Shown here in pieces: positions 16,646 through 26,034 of a stretch of 64,000 nt of DNA. Position 1 is the stretch's first letter. Each line of letters begins with the position of its first letter. Source of the DNA: Bradyrhizobium sp. (GTDB lineage Bacteria; Pseudomonadota; Alphaproteobacteria; Rhizobiales; Xanthobacteraceae); NCBI RefSeq assembly GCF_016213215.1, contig NZ_JACRAW010000097.1:1-64000 (forward strand), given 5' to 3'. The notes under the pieces are model-generated. The model saw only the letters and a list, made by a program, of their open reading frames with translations. It ran no database searches and was not told the origin of the DNA. The position numbers and the translations under genes were made by a program.

Positions 16646-17725
16646 ATGAGCAGCGTTGTTCAGCCGCGCCGTCCGAACGAGACCGGTGTGCCGGATCCGT
16701 TCCCCTACATGCATCCGGTGATGCGCAAGAACTATGGCGCGTGGGCGTGGCATGACCGCCTGCGTCCCGGCGTGCTGCACCATGTGGCCAAAGGCGGCGA
16801 CGAAATCTGGACGGTCCGCGCCGGCACCCAGCGGCAGATGGACGTATTCACGATCCGCAAGCTTTGCGACATCGCCGACCGGTATGCGGAGGGTCACGTC
16901 CGGTTCACGACGCGCAGCAACATCGAGTTCATGGTCAGTTCGGTGGACAAGGTGCAGCCGCTGATCGACGCGCTGGACGCGGCCGGACTTCCGGTTGGCG
17001 GCACCGGCAATTCGGTGTCGATGATCTCCCACACGCAAGGCTGGCTGCACTGCGACATTCCGGGCACCGACGCGTCGGGCGTGGTGAAGAGCCTGATGGA
17101 CATGATGCACCACGAGTTCACGCACGAGGAAATGCCGAACCGGGTTCGAATCACGACGTCATGCTGCCAGATCAACTGTGGCGGGCAGGGCGACATCTCG
17201 ATCAACGTTCAGTACACCAAGCCGCCTCGGATCAACCACGATCTCGTGTCGAAGATCTGCGAGCGTCCGGCGGTGGTGGCTCGCTGTCCCGTGGCTGCGA
17301 TACGTCCGGCGATGGTTGACGGTAAGCCGTCCCTCGAAGTCGATGAGAAGAAGTGCGTGTGCTGCGGTGCCTGCTATCCGCCGTGCCCGCCGATGCAGAT
17401 CAACGGCGCGGACTCTACCAAGATCGCGGTGTGGGTGGGCGGCAAGCACTCCAATGCGCGCTCGAAGCCGACCTTCCACAAGCTGGTGGTCGCCAACCTG
17501 CCGAATAACCCGCCGCGCTGGCCTGAGGTAACGGAGGTCGTTCGCAAGATCCTGTACGCGTACAAGGAGCACGGTCGCGATTTCGAGCGCCTCGGCGAAT
17601 GGATCGAGCGCATTGGTTGGCCGCGGTTCTTCGAACTGACCGGGTTCGCGTTCACCAAGCACCACCTCGATACGTGGACCGGTTCGCGGAAGACCATGAA
17701 CATGTCGGCGCACGTGCGCTTCTGA
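16646..17725 (+). CDS. dsrB: Reverse dissimilatory sulfite reductase, beta subunit
   Basis: This 359-residue partner of DsrA provides the second half of the alpha2beta2 enzyme. It has the cysteine motif TSCCQINCGG near the siroheme cluster and a ferredoxin insert with CPVAAIRP and CVCCGACYPPCP. The start is ATG 16646, 78 bases after dsrA, with GGAG upstream. Length and motif order match known DsrB proteins. Confidence 0.96.
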   Translation: MSSVVQPRRPNETGVPDPFPYMHPVMRKNYGAWAWHDRLRPGVLHHVAKGGDEIWTVRAGTQRQMDVFTIRKLCDIADRYAEGHVRFTTRSNIEFMVSSVDKVQPLIDALDAAGLPVGGTGNSVSMISHTQGWLHCDIPGTDASGVVKSLMDMMHHEFTHEEMPNRVRITTSCCQINCGGQGDISINVQYTKPPRINHDLVSKICERPAVVARCPVAAIRPAMVDGKPSLEVDEKKCVCCGACYPPCPPMQINGADSTKIAVWVGGKHSNARSKPTFHKLVVANLPNNPPRWPEVTEVVRKILYAYKEHGRDFERLGEWIERIGWPRFFELTGFAFTKHHLDTWTGSRKTMNMSAHVRF

Positions 17726-17785
17726 AGGAAGGTTGGCGGCGCGATCGCCTGGATGGCGATGTTGCGGGCAAGAGGAGATCGGGAT

Positions 17786-18178
17786 TTGCGTTTCGGAATC
17801 GTCGTCAACGAAGGGCCCTATACGCACCAGGCCTCGGATTCGGCCTATCGTTTCGCGAGGGCGGCGCTGGAGAAGGGACACGAAATCTTGCGTGTCTTCT
17901 TCTACCACGACGGCGTCAACAACGGCACGCGGTTCACGGTGCCGCCGCAGGATGACCGCAACCTGCAACGTCAGTGGAGCGAGCTTGCCGAGGCGCACAA
18001 GCTGGATCTCGTGGTCTGCATTGCGGCGGCTCAGCGACGCGGGATCCTCGACGCCAACGAGGCGAAACGCCAGGGCAAGGATGGCGACAACATTGCGCCA
18101 GGTTTCCGCATCTCGGGTCTCGGGCAGTTGATCGAGGCGGGTATCCAGGCTGATCGCCTTGTCGTTTTCGGGGACTGA
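17786..18178 (+). CDS. dsrE: Sulfurtransferase subunit DsrE
   Basis: Starting at TTG 17786, with AGGAG (17773-17777) 8 bases upstream, the protein is 130 residues. The active cysteine then falls at position 78 in DLVVCIAAAQ, the same number as in Allochromatium DsrE. DsrE2F2H2 accepts sulfur from TusA and passes it to DsrC. The longer frame from 17753 adds an N-terminus with no support. Confidence 0.93.
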   Translation: MRFGIVVNEGPYTHQASDSAYRFARAALEKGHEILRVFFYHDGVNNGTRFTVPPQDDRNLQRQWSELAEAHKLDLVVCIAAAQRRGILDANEAKRQGKDGDNIAPGFRISGLGQLIEAGIQADRLVVFGD

Positions 18179-18188
18179 GGAGCGCGCG

Positions 18189-18605
18189 ATGACCGGGCAG
18201 AGCAAGAGGAAGAAGTTTCTCTACATCAATCGCAGGGCGCCGCACGGCACGATCTATGCGCTGGAATCGCTCGAGGTCGTGCTCATCGGCGCGGCCTTCG
18301 AGCAGGACGTCAGCCTCGCCTTCATCGATGATGGCGTCTACCAGTTGATGGCAGGACAGGATACTTCCGGGATCGGAGTGAAGAACTTCTCGAAAACGTA
18401 CCGGGCGCTGGGTGATTACGAAGTTCGCAAACTTTATGTCGAACGAGAGTCGCTCGCCGAGCGCGGCCTTACGGTCGAGGATCTGATGCCGATCAGCTTT
18501 GAGGACGAGGAGGACGATTACGCCGAAAAGCCGTCGATCCTCGTCGCCGATCGTTCGGAAATGGTCAGGTTGATCGCCGAACAGGATGTAGTCTTGAGCT
18601 TCTGA
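18189..18605 (+). CDS. dsrF: Sulfurtransferase subunit DsrF
   Basis: This 138-residue protein is the second subunit of the DsrEFH hexamer. It has the DsrF-typical opening KKFLYINRRAPHGTIYALE and lacks an active-site cysteine, which is usual for DsrF. The ATG at 18189 follows GAGGAG. It lies between dsrE and dsrH in the common dsr operon with a gap of about 10 bases on each side. Confidence 0.93.
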   Translation: MTGQSKRKKFLYINRRAPHGTIYALESLEVVLIGAAFEQDVSLAFIDDGVYQLMAGQDTSGIGVKNFSKTYRALGDYEVRKLYVERESLAERGLTVEDLMPISFEDEEDDYAEKPSILVADRSEMVRLIAEQDVVLSF

Positions 18606-18613
18606 GGAAGGCA

Positions 18614-18922
18614 ATGCCGACGCTGCACACAGTCAACAAATCACCCTACGAGCGCTCGTCGCTGCGGTCCTGCCTTGATCACCTCGCCGAGGGCGACAGC
18701 GTCCTGATGATGGAGGACGCCGTCGTCGGCGCCCGCCGAGGCGGCAAGTTCGTCGAAGTACTCAAGGCCGCGCGGCCGTCGTGCACCGTCTCCGTGCTCG
18801 CCCCGGATCTCGCGGCGCGCGGCATGAAGGCAGACGATCTCGCGGAAGGAATTGCACTGGTGGACTATGGCGGCTTTGTCGATCTTGCCGTCGCCAACGC
18901 GCGCGTTTGCGCGTGGCTTTGA
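18614..18922 (+). CDS. dsrH: Sulfurtransferase subunit DsrH
   Basis: This 102-residue protein (MPTLHTVNKSPYERSSLRSC) has a cysteine at position 20, the position used in sulfur transfer in Allochromatium DsrH. GAGGAA precedes the ATG. It completes the DsrEFH complex that donates sulfur to DsrC, encoded 29 bases downstream. Confidence 0.93.
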   Translation: MPTLHTVNKSPYERSSLRSCLDHLAEGDSVLMMEDAVVGARRGGKFVEVLKAARPSCTVSVLAPDLAARGMKADDLAEGIALVDYGGFVDLAVANARVCAWL

Positions 18923-18951
18923 CATTAGGTCGATCATTCAGGAGCGGAATA

Positions 18952-19287
18952 ATGAGCGGTTACGAAATGAACGGAACGATCGCCGAGCACGACGAGGAAG
19001 GCTATCTCAAGGACATTGGGCAATGGAATGCCGACCTCGCCAATCTGATCGCCAAGAATGAAAACATCGACATGACGGCCGATCACTGGGAGGTCGTGAA
19101 CTTCCTGCGTGATTACTACGAGGAATATCAGATCGCACCTGCGGTCCGGATCCTGGTGAAGGAGATGACCAAGAAGTTCGGCAAGGAGAAGGGCGACCAG
19201 AAGGCGCTGTACGCGCTGTTTCCATACGGTCCGGCCAAGCAGGCCTGCAAGATCGCCGGCCTGCCAAAACCGACCGGCTGCGTCTGA
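18952..19287 (+). CDS. dsrC: Sulfur carrier DsrC
   Basis: This 111-residue protein has the flexible C-terminal arm CKIAGLPKPTGCV. The two redox cysteines (Cys99 and Cys110) are separated by ten residues as in true DsrC, so it is fully competent and not a DsrC-like regulator. It carries sulfur into DsrAB and the resulting trisulfide or disulfide is handled by the DsrMKJOP complex encoded next. The start at 18952 has GGAG upstream. Confidence 0.95.
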   Translation: MSGYEMNGTIAEHDEEGYLKDIGQWNADLANLIAKNENIDMTADHWEVVNFLRDYYEEYQIAPAVRILVKEMTKKFGKEKGDQKALYALFPYGPAKQACKIAGLPKPTGCV

Positions 19288-19323
19288 CGGATCGGTTGTG
19301 CGGTCCGACCAGGAGGAAACCGG

Positions 19324-20049
19324 ATGCTGACGGCGGTCGTTGCGGTGATGCTCTATGCGGCTGGGCTCGTGATGATGGCCGGCCTCGGCTACAGGGTCTG
19401 GCTCTATGCCAGAACGCCGGCGCCGCTGAAGATTCCGACGATGCCGGCTCCGATGACGCAACGCGGCGTCGTCATGCGCATGTTCTCCGAGGTCGTGTTC
19501 TTTCGTAGCCTGTTCAAGGGCAACAAGTGGATCTGGCTGTTCGGCTGGGTGTTCCACCTGGCGTTGGCCTTGGTCCTCATGCGCCACCTGCGCTACTTCC
19601 TCCAGCCCGTTCCGGAAATCGTCGTGCTGATCCAGCCGCTCGGGGTGCTTGCAGGGTTGGCGATGGTCGCGGCTCTGGCGGCGCTCTGGGCTCGGCGTTT
19701 TCTCGTGGCGCGCATCCGCTACATCAGCGGTCCGTCGGATCATCTCATGCTGGCGTTGCTTCTCGCGATCGGCGCGAGCGGGTTCGGGATGAAGTTCATC
19801 GCCCCCACCGATATCGTTGCCGTGAAGGCCTTCTTTCTCGGCCTGATCTACTTCGACTGGCAGCCGTTGCCGGCCGATCCGGCGCTGCTGATTCATCTCG
19901 CGCTGGTCGCGCTGCTGATGTTCGTTTTCCCGTTCTCCAAGCTTCTGCACGCGCCGGGCGTGTTCTTCAGTCCCACACGCAATCAGGTGGACGACAGCCG
20001 CGAGCGGCGCCACGTCCCGCCCGTTCGGCTCGAAACCGTACCCCGCTAG
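19324..20049 (+). CDS. dsrM: DsrM, membrane cytochrome b subunit
   Basis: This 241-residue integral membrane protein is of the NarI type, with five or so helices. His residues in VFHLALALVLMRHLRYF (read in parts) and in KLLHAPGVFFSP could ligate hemes b. It exchanges electrons between the quinone pool and DsrK in the DsrMKJOP complex. AGGAGG lies directly upstream of the ATG. The operon order dsrC-dsrM-dsrK is standard. Confidence 0.94.
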   Translation: MLTAVVAVMLYAAGLVMMAGLGYRVWLYARTPAPLKIPTMPAPMTQRGVVMRMFSEVVFFRSLFKGNKWIWLFGWVFHLALALVLMRHLRYFLQPVPEIVVLIQPLGVLAGLAMVAALAALWARRFLVARIRYISGPSDHLMLALLLAIGASGFGMKFIAPTDIVAVKAFFLGLIYFDWQPLPADPALLIHLALVALLMFVFPFSKLLHAPGVFFSPTRNQVDDSRERRHVPPVRLETVPR

Positions 20050-20067
20050 GCCAGGAGAACCCAGGTA

Positions 20068-21624
20068 ATGGCCGTAGAGCAGAGCAATTTCGATCCGGTC
20101 GCGCGCGGGCGCGGCGATCCGGTTGAAATGCCGACGCTCGCCTGCGGGGCGATGGTCGGGTCGAAGCCCTACGTGGCTTCGCCGGTGCACCAGCAGGCGC
20201 TTGGCTTCCCGGGCGAACTCGTCGAGGATTGGCAGGAAAAAGCCATCGCCCGTCTCGGGCAGCTGCTCAAGGAGTCGCGGGCGCTCCGCGTGTATCTGGA
20301 TGCCTGCGTACGATGCGGTGCCTGCACCGACAAGTGCCACTACTTCCTGGGCACGGGTGACCCGAACAACATGCCTGTCGCGCGGCAGAACCTGCTTCGC
20401 AAGGTCTACCGGCGCTACTTCACCTTGAGCGGCAGGCTGTTCCCCTGGCTGGTCGGAGCGCAGGATCTCACCAAGGACGTGCTCGACGAGTGGTACAGCT
20501 ACTTCCACCAGTGCTCCCAGTGTCGGCGATGCTCGGTGTTCTGTCCGTATGGTATCGACACGGCCGAAATCTCCATGGCCGCGCGCGACATCATGGACAG
20601 CATCGGGCTCGGTCAGAAATATTCCAATGAGATCATCGGAAAGGTCTTCAGCGTCGGCAACAACCTCGGTCTGAACCCCAAGGCGCTCAAGGCAACGCTG
20701 GCCGGACTTGAGGACGACATTGAGGAGGACACGGGCTTGCCGGTCCGTCTTCCGCTCGATGAAAAAGGCGCCGACATTCTGCTGGTCACCCCGAGCGCGG
20801 ACTTCTTCGCGTCGCCGCACATGGAGGGTCTGATCGGATACGCCAAGGTCCTGCACCAGTCTGGTATCAGCTGGACTCTTAGCACCCAGGCATCCGAAGC
20901 GGCCAATTTCGGCATGTTTGTTGGATCGCAGGAGGCGATGCAGAAGATCGCATTGCGCATCCGCAAGGCGGCCCAGGATCTCGGCGTCAAGCGCATCGTG
21001 TTCGGCGAATGCGGCCATGCCTGGCGAGTTGCCTACAGCTTCCTTGATACGCTGGCCGGACCGTTCGATTTTCTCGACAGGAACTACCCGGTCCCGCAGC
21101 ATATTTGCGAGTTCACATACGACCTGATCGAAAAGGGCCAACTGCGCTTCGACAAGTCGAAGAACGATGAGGTTCGCCTGACGTTTCACGACTCCTGCAA
21201 CGTGGCGCGCGGCTCGGGCATGGGCGGAATGCCCGGCGGTCAGTTTGAGATTCCTCGCGCCATCCTTCGCGCGGTTTGCAATCATTTCTTCGATATGGCT
21301 CCGGAAACGATCCGCGAGAGCACCTTGTGCTGTGGTGGTGGCGGCGGGTTGCTTACCGATGAATTGATGGACGTTCGCCTGAAAGGCGCGATGCCGCGCA
21401 TGCGCGCGCTTCGCGACGTCGCGGACGAGCATGGTGTGACGCACATGGCGGCAATCTGCGCCATCTGCAAGGCGCAGTTCTCGAAAGTGTTGCCGCGATA
21501 CGGCTTCGAGATGGACTCGATCGTCAGCGTCCATCAGATGGTTTCGAACGCGCTGGTCCTGACCGGATCGCGCCAGGAAGCGGAGTTGGACGGGAAGGGC
21601 GACGCCGCCTTGGCTGAGGCGTGA
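20068..21624 (+). CDS. dsrK: DsrK, heterodisulfide reductase-like iron-sulfur subunit
   Basis: This 518-residue protein is homologous to HdrD. It has two [4Fe-4S] ferredoxin motifs, CVRCGACTDKCHYFLG and CSQCRRCSVFCPYG. The CCG domain follows, with FGECGHAWR and TLCCGGGGGLL binding the catalytic noncubane-type cluster. It is cytoplasmic, bound to DsrM, and is the expected site where DsrC disulfide or trisulfide reacts. Its last bases overlap the in-frame GTG upstream of dsrL. Confidence 0.95.
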   Translation: MAVEQSNFDPVARGRGDPVEMPTLACGAMVGSKPYVASPVHQQALGFPGELVEDWQEKAIARLGQLLKESRALRVYLDACVRCGACTDKCHYFLGTGDPNNMPVARQNLLRKVYRRYFTLSGRLFPWLVGAQDLTKDVLDEWYSYFHQCSQCRRCSVFCPYGIDTAEISMAARDIMDSIGLGQKYSNEIIGKVFSVGNNLGLNPKALKATLAGLEDDIEEDTGLPVRLPLDEKGADILLVTPSADFFASPHMEGLIGYAKVLHQSGISWTLSTQASEAANFGMFVGSQEAMQKIALRIRKAAQDLGVKRIVFGECGHAWRVAYSFLDTLAGPFDFLDRNYPVPQHICEFTYDLIEKGQLRFDKSKNDEVRLTFHDSCNVARGSGMGGMPGGQFEIPRAILRAVCNHFFDMAPETIRESTLCCGGGGGLLTDELMDVRLKGAMPRMRALRDVADEHGVTHMAAICAICKAQFSKVLPRYGFEMDSIVSVHQMVSNALVLTGSRQEAELDGKGDAALAEA

Positions 21625-21635
21625 AGGAGTCGGTG

Positions 21636-23591
21636 ATGAACGAGACGGTCTCAACCCCCAAGCACAGCTTCCGCCGCTTCAAGAATGGCGAGTCGATGTG
21701 GAACTGGAACGATCTGACCAAGAAGATCTTTCAGGCCGACCATTCCTACAAATGTCCGACCTACGTCCACCGGACCCCGCCATGCCAGGGGAGTTGTCCC
21801 TCCGGCCACGACATCCGGGGCTGGCTGGCGATCGCCCGCGGCATGGACAAGCCGCCGGTCGAGGGCATGAAGTGGCAGGAATATGCCTTCCTGCGAATGG
21901 TGGACGCCAATCCAGTCCCTGCCACCATGGGCCGGGTCTGCCCCGCGCCGTGCGAGGACGGCTGCAATCGCAACGAGGTCGACGATTTCGTCGGGATCAA
22001 TGCCGTGGAGCAGTACGTCGGTGACTGGGCCATCGAAAACAAGCTCGCGCTGCCTGGCGCGCCGGCGCTCGATGGCAAGCACGTGGCGGTCGTGGGCGGC
22101 GGCCCGGCGGGCCTGGCGGCAGCCTATTTCCTTCGCCGAAAGGGCCATGCGGTCGTCGTGTTCGAAGCGAATGAAAAGCTCGGCGGCATGATGCGCTTCG
22201 GCATTCCGGCCTATCGCACGCCGCGTCAGATGGTCGACGCCGAGATCGACCGCATTCTCGCGCTCGGCGGCATCGAGGCGCGTCTCGGCGTGAGGGTCGG
22301 GAAGGACGTTTCGCTCGCGGACCTCGATAGGGAGTTCGACGCGGTTTACTGGGCGTGCGGCGCGCAGAAGGGAAGGCCGCTGCCGGTTCCGGGTGCGAAT
22401 GCCGAGAATTGCATTACCGGCGTCGAGTTTCTCGACGCGTTCAACCGCGGTTGGGTGTTCTCGACCGCCAAGCGCATCGTGGTGGTCGGCGGGGGAGATA
22501 CCTCGATCGACGTCGCTTCGGTGGCGCGGCGCCTCGGCCATATCCGAACGGCGCACCAACATGACGCTGGCGGGCATGCGGTGTTCGGCTACACAGCTCA
22601 TGACGTCGCGGGAACGCTGCGGCGCGAGGGCGTGGAGGTCGTGCTGACTTCGCTGTTTCCAGTCGAGCAGATGACGGCTGCCGAGCACGAACGCGAAGAC
22701 GCGAGGCGCGAAGGCGTCGAGATCAGGGGTGGCGTCATGCCCCTCGAGATCGTCAAGGATGACAACAACCGCGCGACCAGCGTGCGCATGTGCCAGTGCA
22801 CGATGAAAGGGATGACCCCCATCCCTGTCGAAGGCACGGAGTTTGAGATCCCCTGCGACATGGTGGTCTCCGCGATCGGGCAGATGGCCGACTTCGCCGA
22901 CGGTCTGGAGAAGCTCGACGGTGGCCGCGGCGCCATCGCGATCGACGGCTCATGCAAGGTCCGGAACGTCGACAAATACTTCGCCGGCGGCGACGTTGTG
23001 CGGCCGCATCTTCTGACCACGGCGATCGGCCATGGCCGTATCGCCGCCGAAACGATCGACCGCTTTCTCGCTGGCCTGCCGGAGGACAAGCGGCCGAAGG
23101 TCGACGTGCATCAGTTCGATCTCCTTCAGGAACTACACGCGCGCGGTCTCGATCCCGAGCCTTATGACTACACGCAAAGCCGCGGAACCGCGGCGGGCAA
23201 GTTTGCGATCCATAATTATGAGGATCGTTCGGCGAGCCAGGTAATCTCGCACGAGGACCTGTTCAAAGGGCATTTCGGCTATCTCGCGCGCCACCGGCGC
23301 GGCGAACGTCATGTCGGTGCAGGAGATGTGCTCGGCGACTTCGACGAGCGCATGCAGGGCCTGAGCGAGGAGCAGGCGCGCAAGGAAGGCGGGCGATGCA
23401 TGAGTTGCGGCCTGTGCTTTGAGTGCGACAACTGCGTGATCTTCTGTCCGCAGACCGCGGTGCAGCGTGTCCCGAAGAAGGAGCGCGCCGTCGGCCGCTA
23501 CGTCACGACCGACTACACGAAATGCGTCGGCTGCCACATCTGCATGGATGTATGCCCGACCGGATACATCCAGATGGGCCTTGGAGAGTAG
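21636..23591 (+). CDS. dsrL: DsrL, NAD(P)H:acceptor oxidoreductase
   Basis: This 651-residue iron-sulfur flavoprotein resembles the small subunit of glutamate synthase. An N-terminal cysteine region (CQGSCPSGHD, CPAPCEDGC) precedes an FAD motif (GGGPAGLAAAY) near residue 155 and an NAD(P) motif (VVGGGDTSIDVAS) near 285. A C-terminal ferredoxin part carries CMSCGLCFECDNCVIFCP and CVGCHICMDVCP. In sulfur oxidisers it takes electrons from DsrAB and reduces NAD. ATG 21636 was chosen because AAGGAG lies 6 bases before it. An in-frame GTG at 21621 is less likely. Confidence 0.95.
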   Translation: MNETVSTPKHSFRRFKNGESMWNWNDLTKKIFQADHSYKCPTYVHRTPPCQGSCPSGHDIRGWLAIARGMDKPPVEGMKWQEYAFLRMVDANPVPATMGRVCPAPCEDGCNRNEVDDFVGINAVEQYVGDWAIENKLALPGAPALDGKHVAVVGGGPAGLAAAYFLRRKGHAVVVFEANEKLGGMMRFGIPAYRTPRQMVDAEIDRILALGGIEARLGVRVGKDVSLADLDREFDAVYWACGAQKGRPLPVPGANAENCITGVEFLDAFNRGWVFSTAKRIVVVGGGDTSIDVASVARRLGHIRTAHQHDAGGHAVFGYTAHDVAGTLRREGVEVVLTSLFPVEQMTAAEHEREDARREGVEIRGGVMPLEIVKDDNNRATSVRMCQCTMKGMTPIPVEGTEFEIPCDMVVSAIGQMADFADGLEKLDGGRGAIAIDGSCKVRNVDKYFAGGDVVRPHLLTTAIGHGRIAAETIDRFLAGLPEDKRPKVDVHQFDLLQELHARGLDPEPYDYTQSRGTAAGKFAIHNYEDRSASQVISHEDLFKGHFGYLARHRRGERHVGAGDVLGDFDERMQGLSEEQARKEGGRCMSCGLCFECDNCVIFCPQTAVQRVPKKERAVGRYVTTDYTKCVGCHICMDVCPTGYIQMGLGE

Positions 23592-23594
23592 GTG

Positions 23595-24056
23595 ATGCGG
23601 CGCCGCGCGGCCATAGCGCTCGGTTTGTTCATGGGCGTTGCCGTCTTAGCGGCGGCGGGAATGCGCGCGTCGGCGGAGAGCGGGACGCTGGCGCCGCAAC
23701 CGCCGAAGGGCCGGGGCGAGCATTGCGTCGCAGATACCGACTTCATGCGCCGAAACCACATGAAGATGCTGCTGGGTCACCGCAGCGAGGCGGTGCGCCT
23801 CGGCGTACGCACGCAGCAGTACGATTTGAACGGCTGCGTGGACTGCCACGCCGTTGCCGGCGCCGATGGCAGGCCAGTGAGCTTTGACAGCCCGCAGCAT
23901 TTTTGCCGTTCCTGCCACACCTACGCGGCGGTCTCGATCGATTGCTTCGAGTGTCATGCGTCGCGGCCGCAAGCGCCGGGCAAGGCGGCGGCTGTCCAGC
24001 CGGGCGACAAGGAAGTCGCCGCGATCAGTCAATATCTGCGGGACGTCGGACAATGA
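23595..24056 (+). CDS. dsrJ: DsrJ, periplasmic triheme cytochrome c
   Basis: This 153-residue protein has an N-terminal signal anchor (AAIALGLFMGVAVLAAAGM) and three CXXCH heme sites: CVDCH, CRSCH and CFECH. It is the periplasmic electron carrier of DsrMKJOP. The start may be ATG 23595 or the GTG 23592 just before it. Its stop overlaps the ATG of dsrO. Confidence 0.94.
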   Translation: MRRRAAIALGLFMGVAVLAAAGMRASAESGTLAPQPPKGRGEHCVADTDFMRRNHMKMLLGHRSEAVRLGVRTQQYDLNGCVDCHAVAGADGRPVSFDSPQHFCRSCHTYAAVSIDCFECHASRPQAPGKAAAVQPGDKEVAAISQYLRDVGQ

Positions 24057-24808
24057 GCGCCGAATCGTACGGATCTCACCCGGTCGTGGATCGCCGCGTG
24101 CTACTGCGGGGCGCCGGCGGCTTCCTGGTCACGCTGCTCGCACCGGGGGTGACCCTGTATGCGTTCGGCGCAGCGGGGCACGCGTCCGAAGCACCAGCTT
24201 CCTCGAAAGTGCGCTGGGCGCTCCTGATCGACCTCAGCAAGTGTCCGGCAGGGTGCGATTTGTGCGTGACGGCCTGCCGCGACGAGAACGGCTGGCAGCA
24301 GAACGGTCGGCCGGAAACCGACCCGCAGTGGATCCGCAAAGTGAAGCTACGCGACGGGCGGACCGGCGAGTATCGGGAGGTCCCGGTGATGTGCCAGCAC
24401 TGCGACAAGCCGGCCTGCGTCGACGTTTGCCCGACGGGGGCGTCGTTCAAGAGGGCGGATGGTATCGTCCTGGTTGACAAGCACATTTGCATTGGCTGCC
24501 GGTTCTGCATGATGGCCTGTCCGTACAAGGCCCGTTCGTTCGTTCATCAGCCGCTGACCGATCAGAAGCCGTGGGCGCCGCGCGGCAAAGGAACGGTCGA
24601 AGCCTGTACGTTCTGCGTCCATCGCCTCGATAGCGCAAGGCTTCCCGCTTGCGTCGAAGCTTGTGCAGTCAAAGGAGGCGGTGCGATGACGTTCGGCGAT
24701 CTCAATGATCCGACCAGCGAGGTTTCTAAAGCGGTCGCGAAATACGCGACCTCCCAAGTTCGCGCCGATCTCGGGCTCGAGCCCGCCGTGCGCTACCGGA
24801 ACCTTTGA
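24053..24808 (+). CDS. dsrO: DsrO, periplasmic iron-sulfur subunit
   Basis: This 251-residue protein has a Tat-type signal (VVDRRVLLRGAGGFLVTLL, read as one motif) and ferredoxin-like cysteine groups CPAGCDLCVTAC, CQHCDKPACVDVC and CIGCRFCMMAC, plus CTFC further on. It forms the periplasmic module with DsrJ and the membrane protein DsrP. The ATG overlaps the dsrJ stop by four bases, so the two are coupled. Confidence 0.94.
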   Translation: MSAESYGSHPVVDRRVLLRGAGGFLVTLLAPGVTLYAFGAAGHASEAPASSKVRWALLIDLSKCPAGCDLCVTACRDENGWQQNGRPETDPQWIRKVKLRDGRTGEYREVPVMCQHCDKPACVDVCPTGASFKRADGIVLVDKHICIGCRFCMMACPYKARSFVHQPLTDQKPWAPRGKGTVEACTFCVHRLDSARLPACVEACAVKGGGAMTFGDLNDPTSEVSKAVAKYATSQVRADLGLEPAVRYRNL

Positions 24809-24822
24809 GCGGAGTAATCGGA

Positions 24823-26034
24823 GTGACGAAGCTCAAGTTCCACAGGCTCGAACAGCACCGCCCGACCTTATGGGTCCTGGTCGGATTGCACGTCGTCGTG
24901 CTCGCGCTTGGCTTCGGCGCTGCGCTCTATATGGAGGAGCACGGCCACATTGTCAGCGGGATGAACAATCAGATCGTGTGGGGGCTGCCGCACGTGTTCG
25001 CGGTGTTGTTGATCCTGGCGGCCTCTGGCGCGCTCAATCTTGCGTCGATCTCGTCGGTGTTCAATCGTCTGGCTTACAAGCCGTATGCCCGCCTGTCGGG
25101 CATTGTCGCCATTGCTCTATTGGTTGGGGGACTCGCCGTTCTCGTCCTGGACTTGGGCCGGCCGGAGCGGCTCGTGGTCGCCATGACCACCTACAATTTC
25201 AAATCGATCTTCGCCTGGAATATCTATCTCTATTCCGGCTTCGTCCTTGTCGTTGGTGCTTATCTCTTTTCCATGATGGATCGCCGGGCATCGCAGTCGG
25301 TGGTGCTAGGCAACACGATGGCCTGGGTCGCCTTCAGCTGGCGCCTCATTCTGACGACAGGCACCGGCCTGATCTTCGGCTTCCTCGCCGCGCGCGAGGC
25401 CTACGATGCGGCGATCATGGCGCCGCTGTTCATTGCCGCCTCCTTTCTCTACGGCCTTGCGTTCATGGTGCTCGTCCTTGTGGTGATGAGCCGTGAGACG
25501 GGAAATGAATTGGCGACGGAGGAGATTGCCGGCAAATTCCGTGGACTATTGAGCATTTTCGCTCTCTCAGTCCTGTATTTCACGATCGTCCATCATCTCA
25601 CCAAGTTCTATACGGGAGGGCATCAGGGCGTCGAACTGTTCCTGCTGCGCGATGGCGGTGTTTACACGCTGGCGTTCTGGGGCGGGCAGATCGTCTGCGG
25701 CACGCTGCTGCCGCTTGGATTGCTCGCAAGGGCGCGGGATTCCGCAACGGTTCGCTGGTCGCTTCCGCTCGCTTCCGTGCTGTTCCTGATCGGCGGCGTC
25801 GCCCAGATTTACGTCATCATCATCGGCGGGCAGGCCTATCCCCTGAAGCTGTTCCCGGGAATGGAGGTGTCCAGCTCCTTCTTCGATGGCGTCATTGCCA
25901 GCTATCAACCATCGCTGCCGGAGCTTGTTCTTGGCCTGAGCGGAATTTCGCTGGCGATGCTGCTGACGACGCTGGCGCTGCGGTTAATGCCGTTCCTGCC
26001 TGAAATGCGGACGAAAAGGAGTGATGCCGCGTGA
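24823..26034 (+). CDS. dsrP: DsrP, NrfD-like membrane subunit
   Basis: This protein of about 403 residues has around ten transmembrane helices of the NrfD/PsrC type and links DsrO to the quinone pool. I place the start at GTG 24823, where GGAG (24811-24814) lies 8 bases upstream. A TTG at 24805 overlapping the dsrO stop would add six residues. It closes the canonical dsrMKLJOP set. Confidence 0.93.
   Translation: MTKLKFHRLEQHRPTLWVLVGLHVVVLALGFGAALYMEEHGHIVSGMNNQIVWGLPHVFAVLLILAASGALNLASISSVFNRLAYKPYARLSGIVAIALLVGGLAVLVLDLGRPERLVVAMTTYNFKSIFAWNIYLYSGFVLVVGAYLFSMMDRRASQSVVLGNTMAWVAFSWRLILTTGTGLIFGFLAAREAYDAAIMAPLFIAASFLYGLAFMVLVLVVMSRETGNELATEEIAGKFRGLLSIFALSVLYFTIVHHLTKFYTGGHQGVELFLLRDGGVYTLAFWGGQIVCGTLLPLGLLARARDSATVRWSLPLASVLFLIGGVAQIYVIIIGGQAYPLKLFPGMEVSSSFFDGVIASYQPSLPELVLGLSGISLAMLLTTLALRLMPFLPEMRTKRSDAA

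Noticed and set aside
18934..21654. Minus-strand open frame of 906 codons opposite dsrC-dsrM-dsrK
   Set aside because: It is the antisense of three well-supported genes, is rich in Arg, His and Asp as is common in GC-rich shadows, and has no family resemblance.
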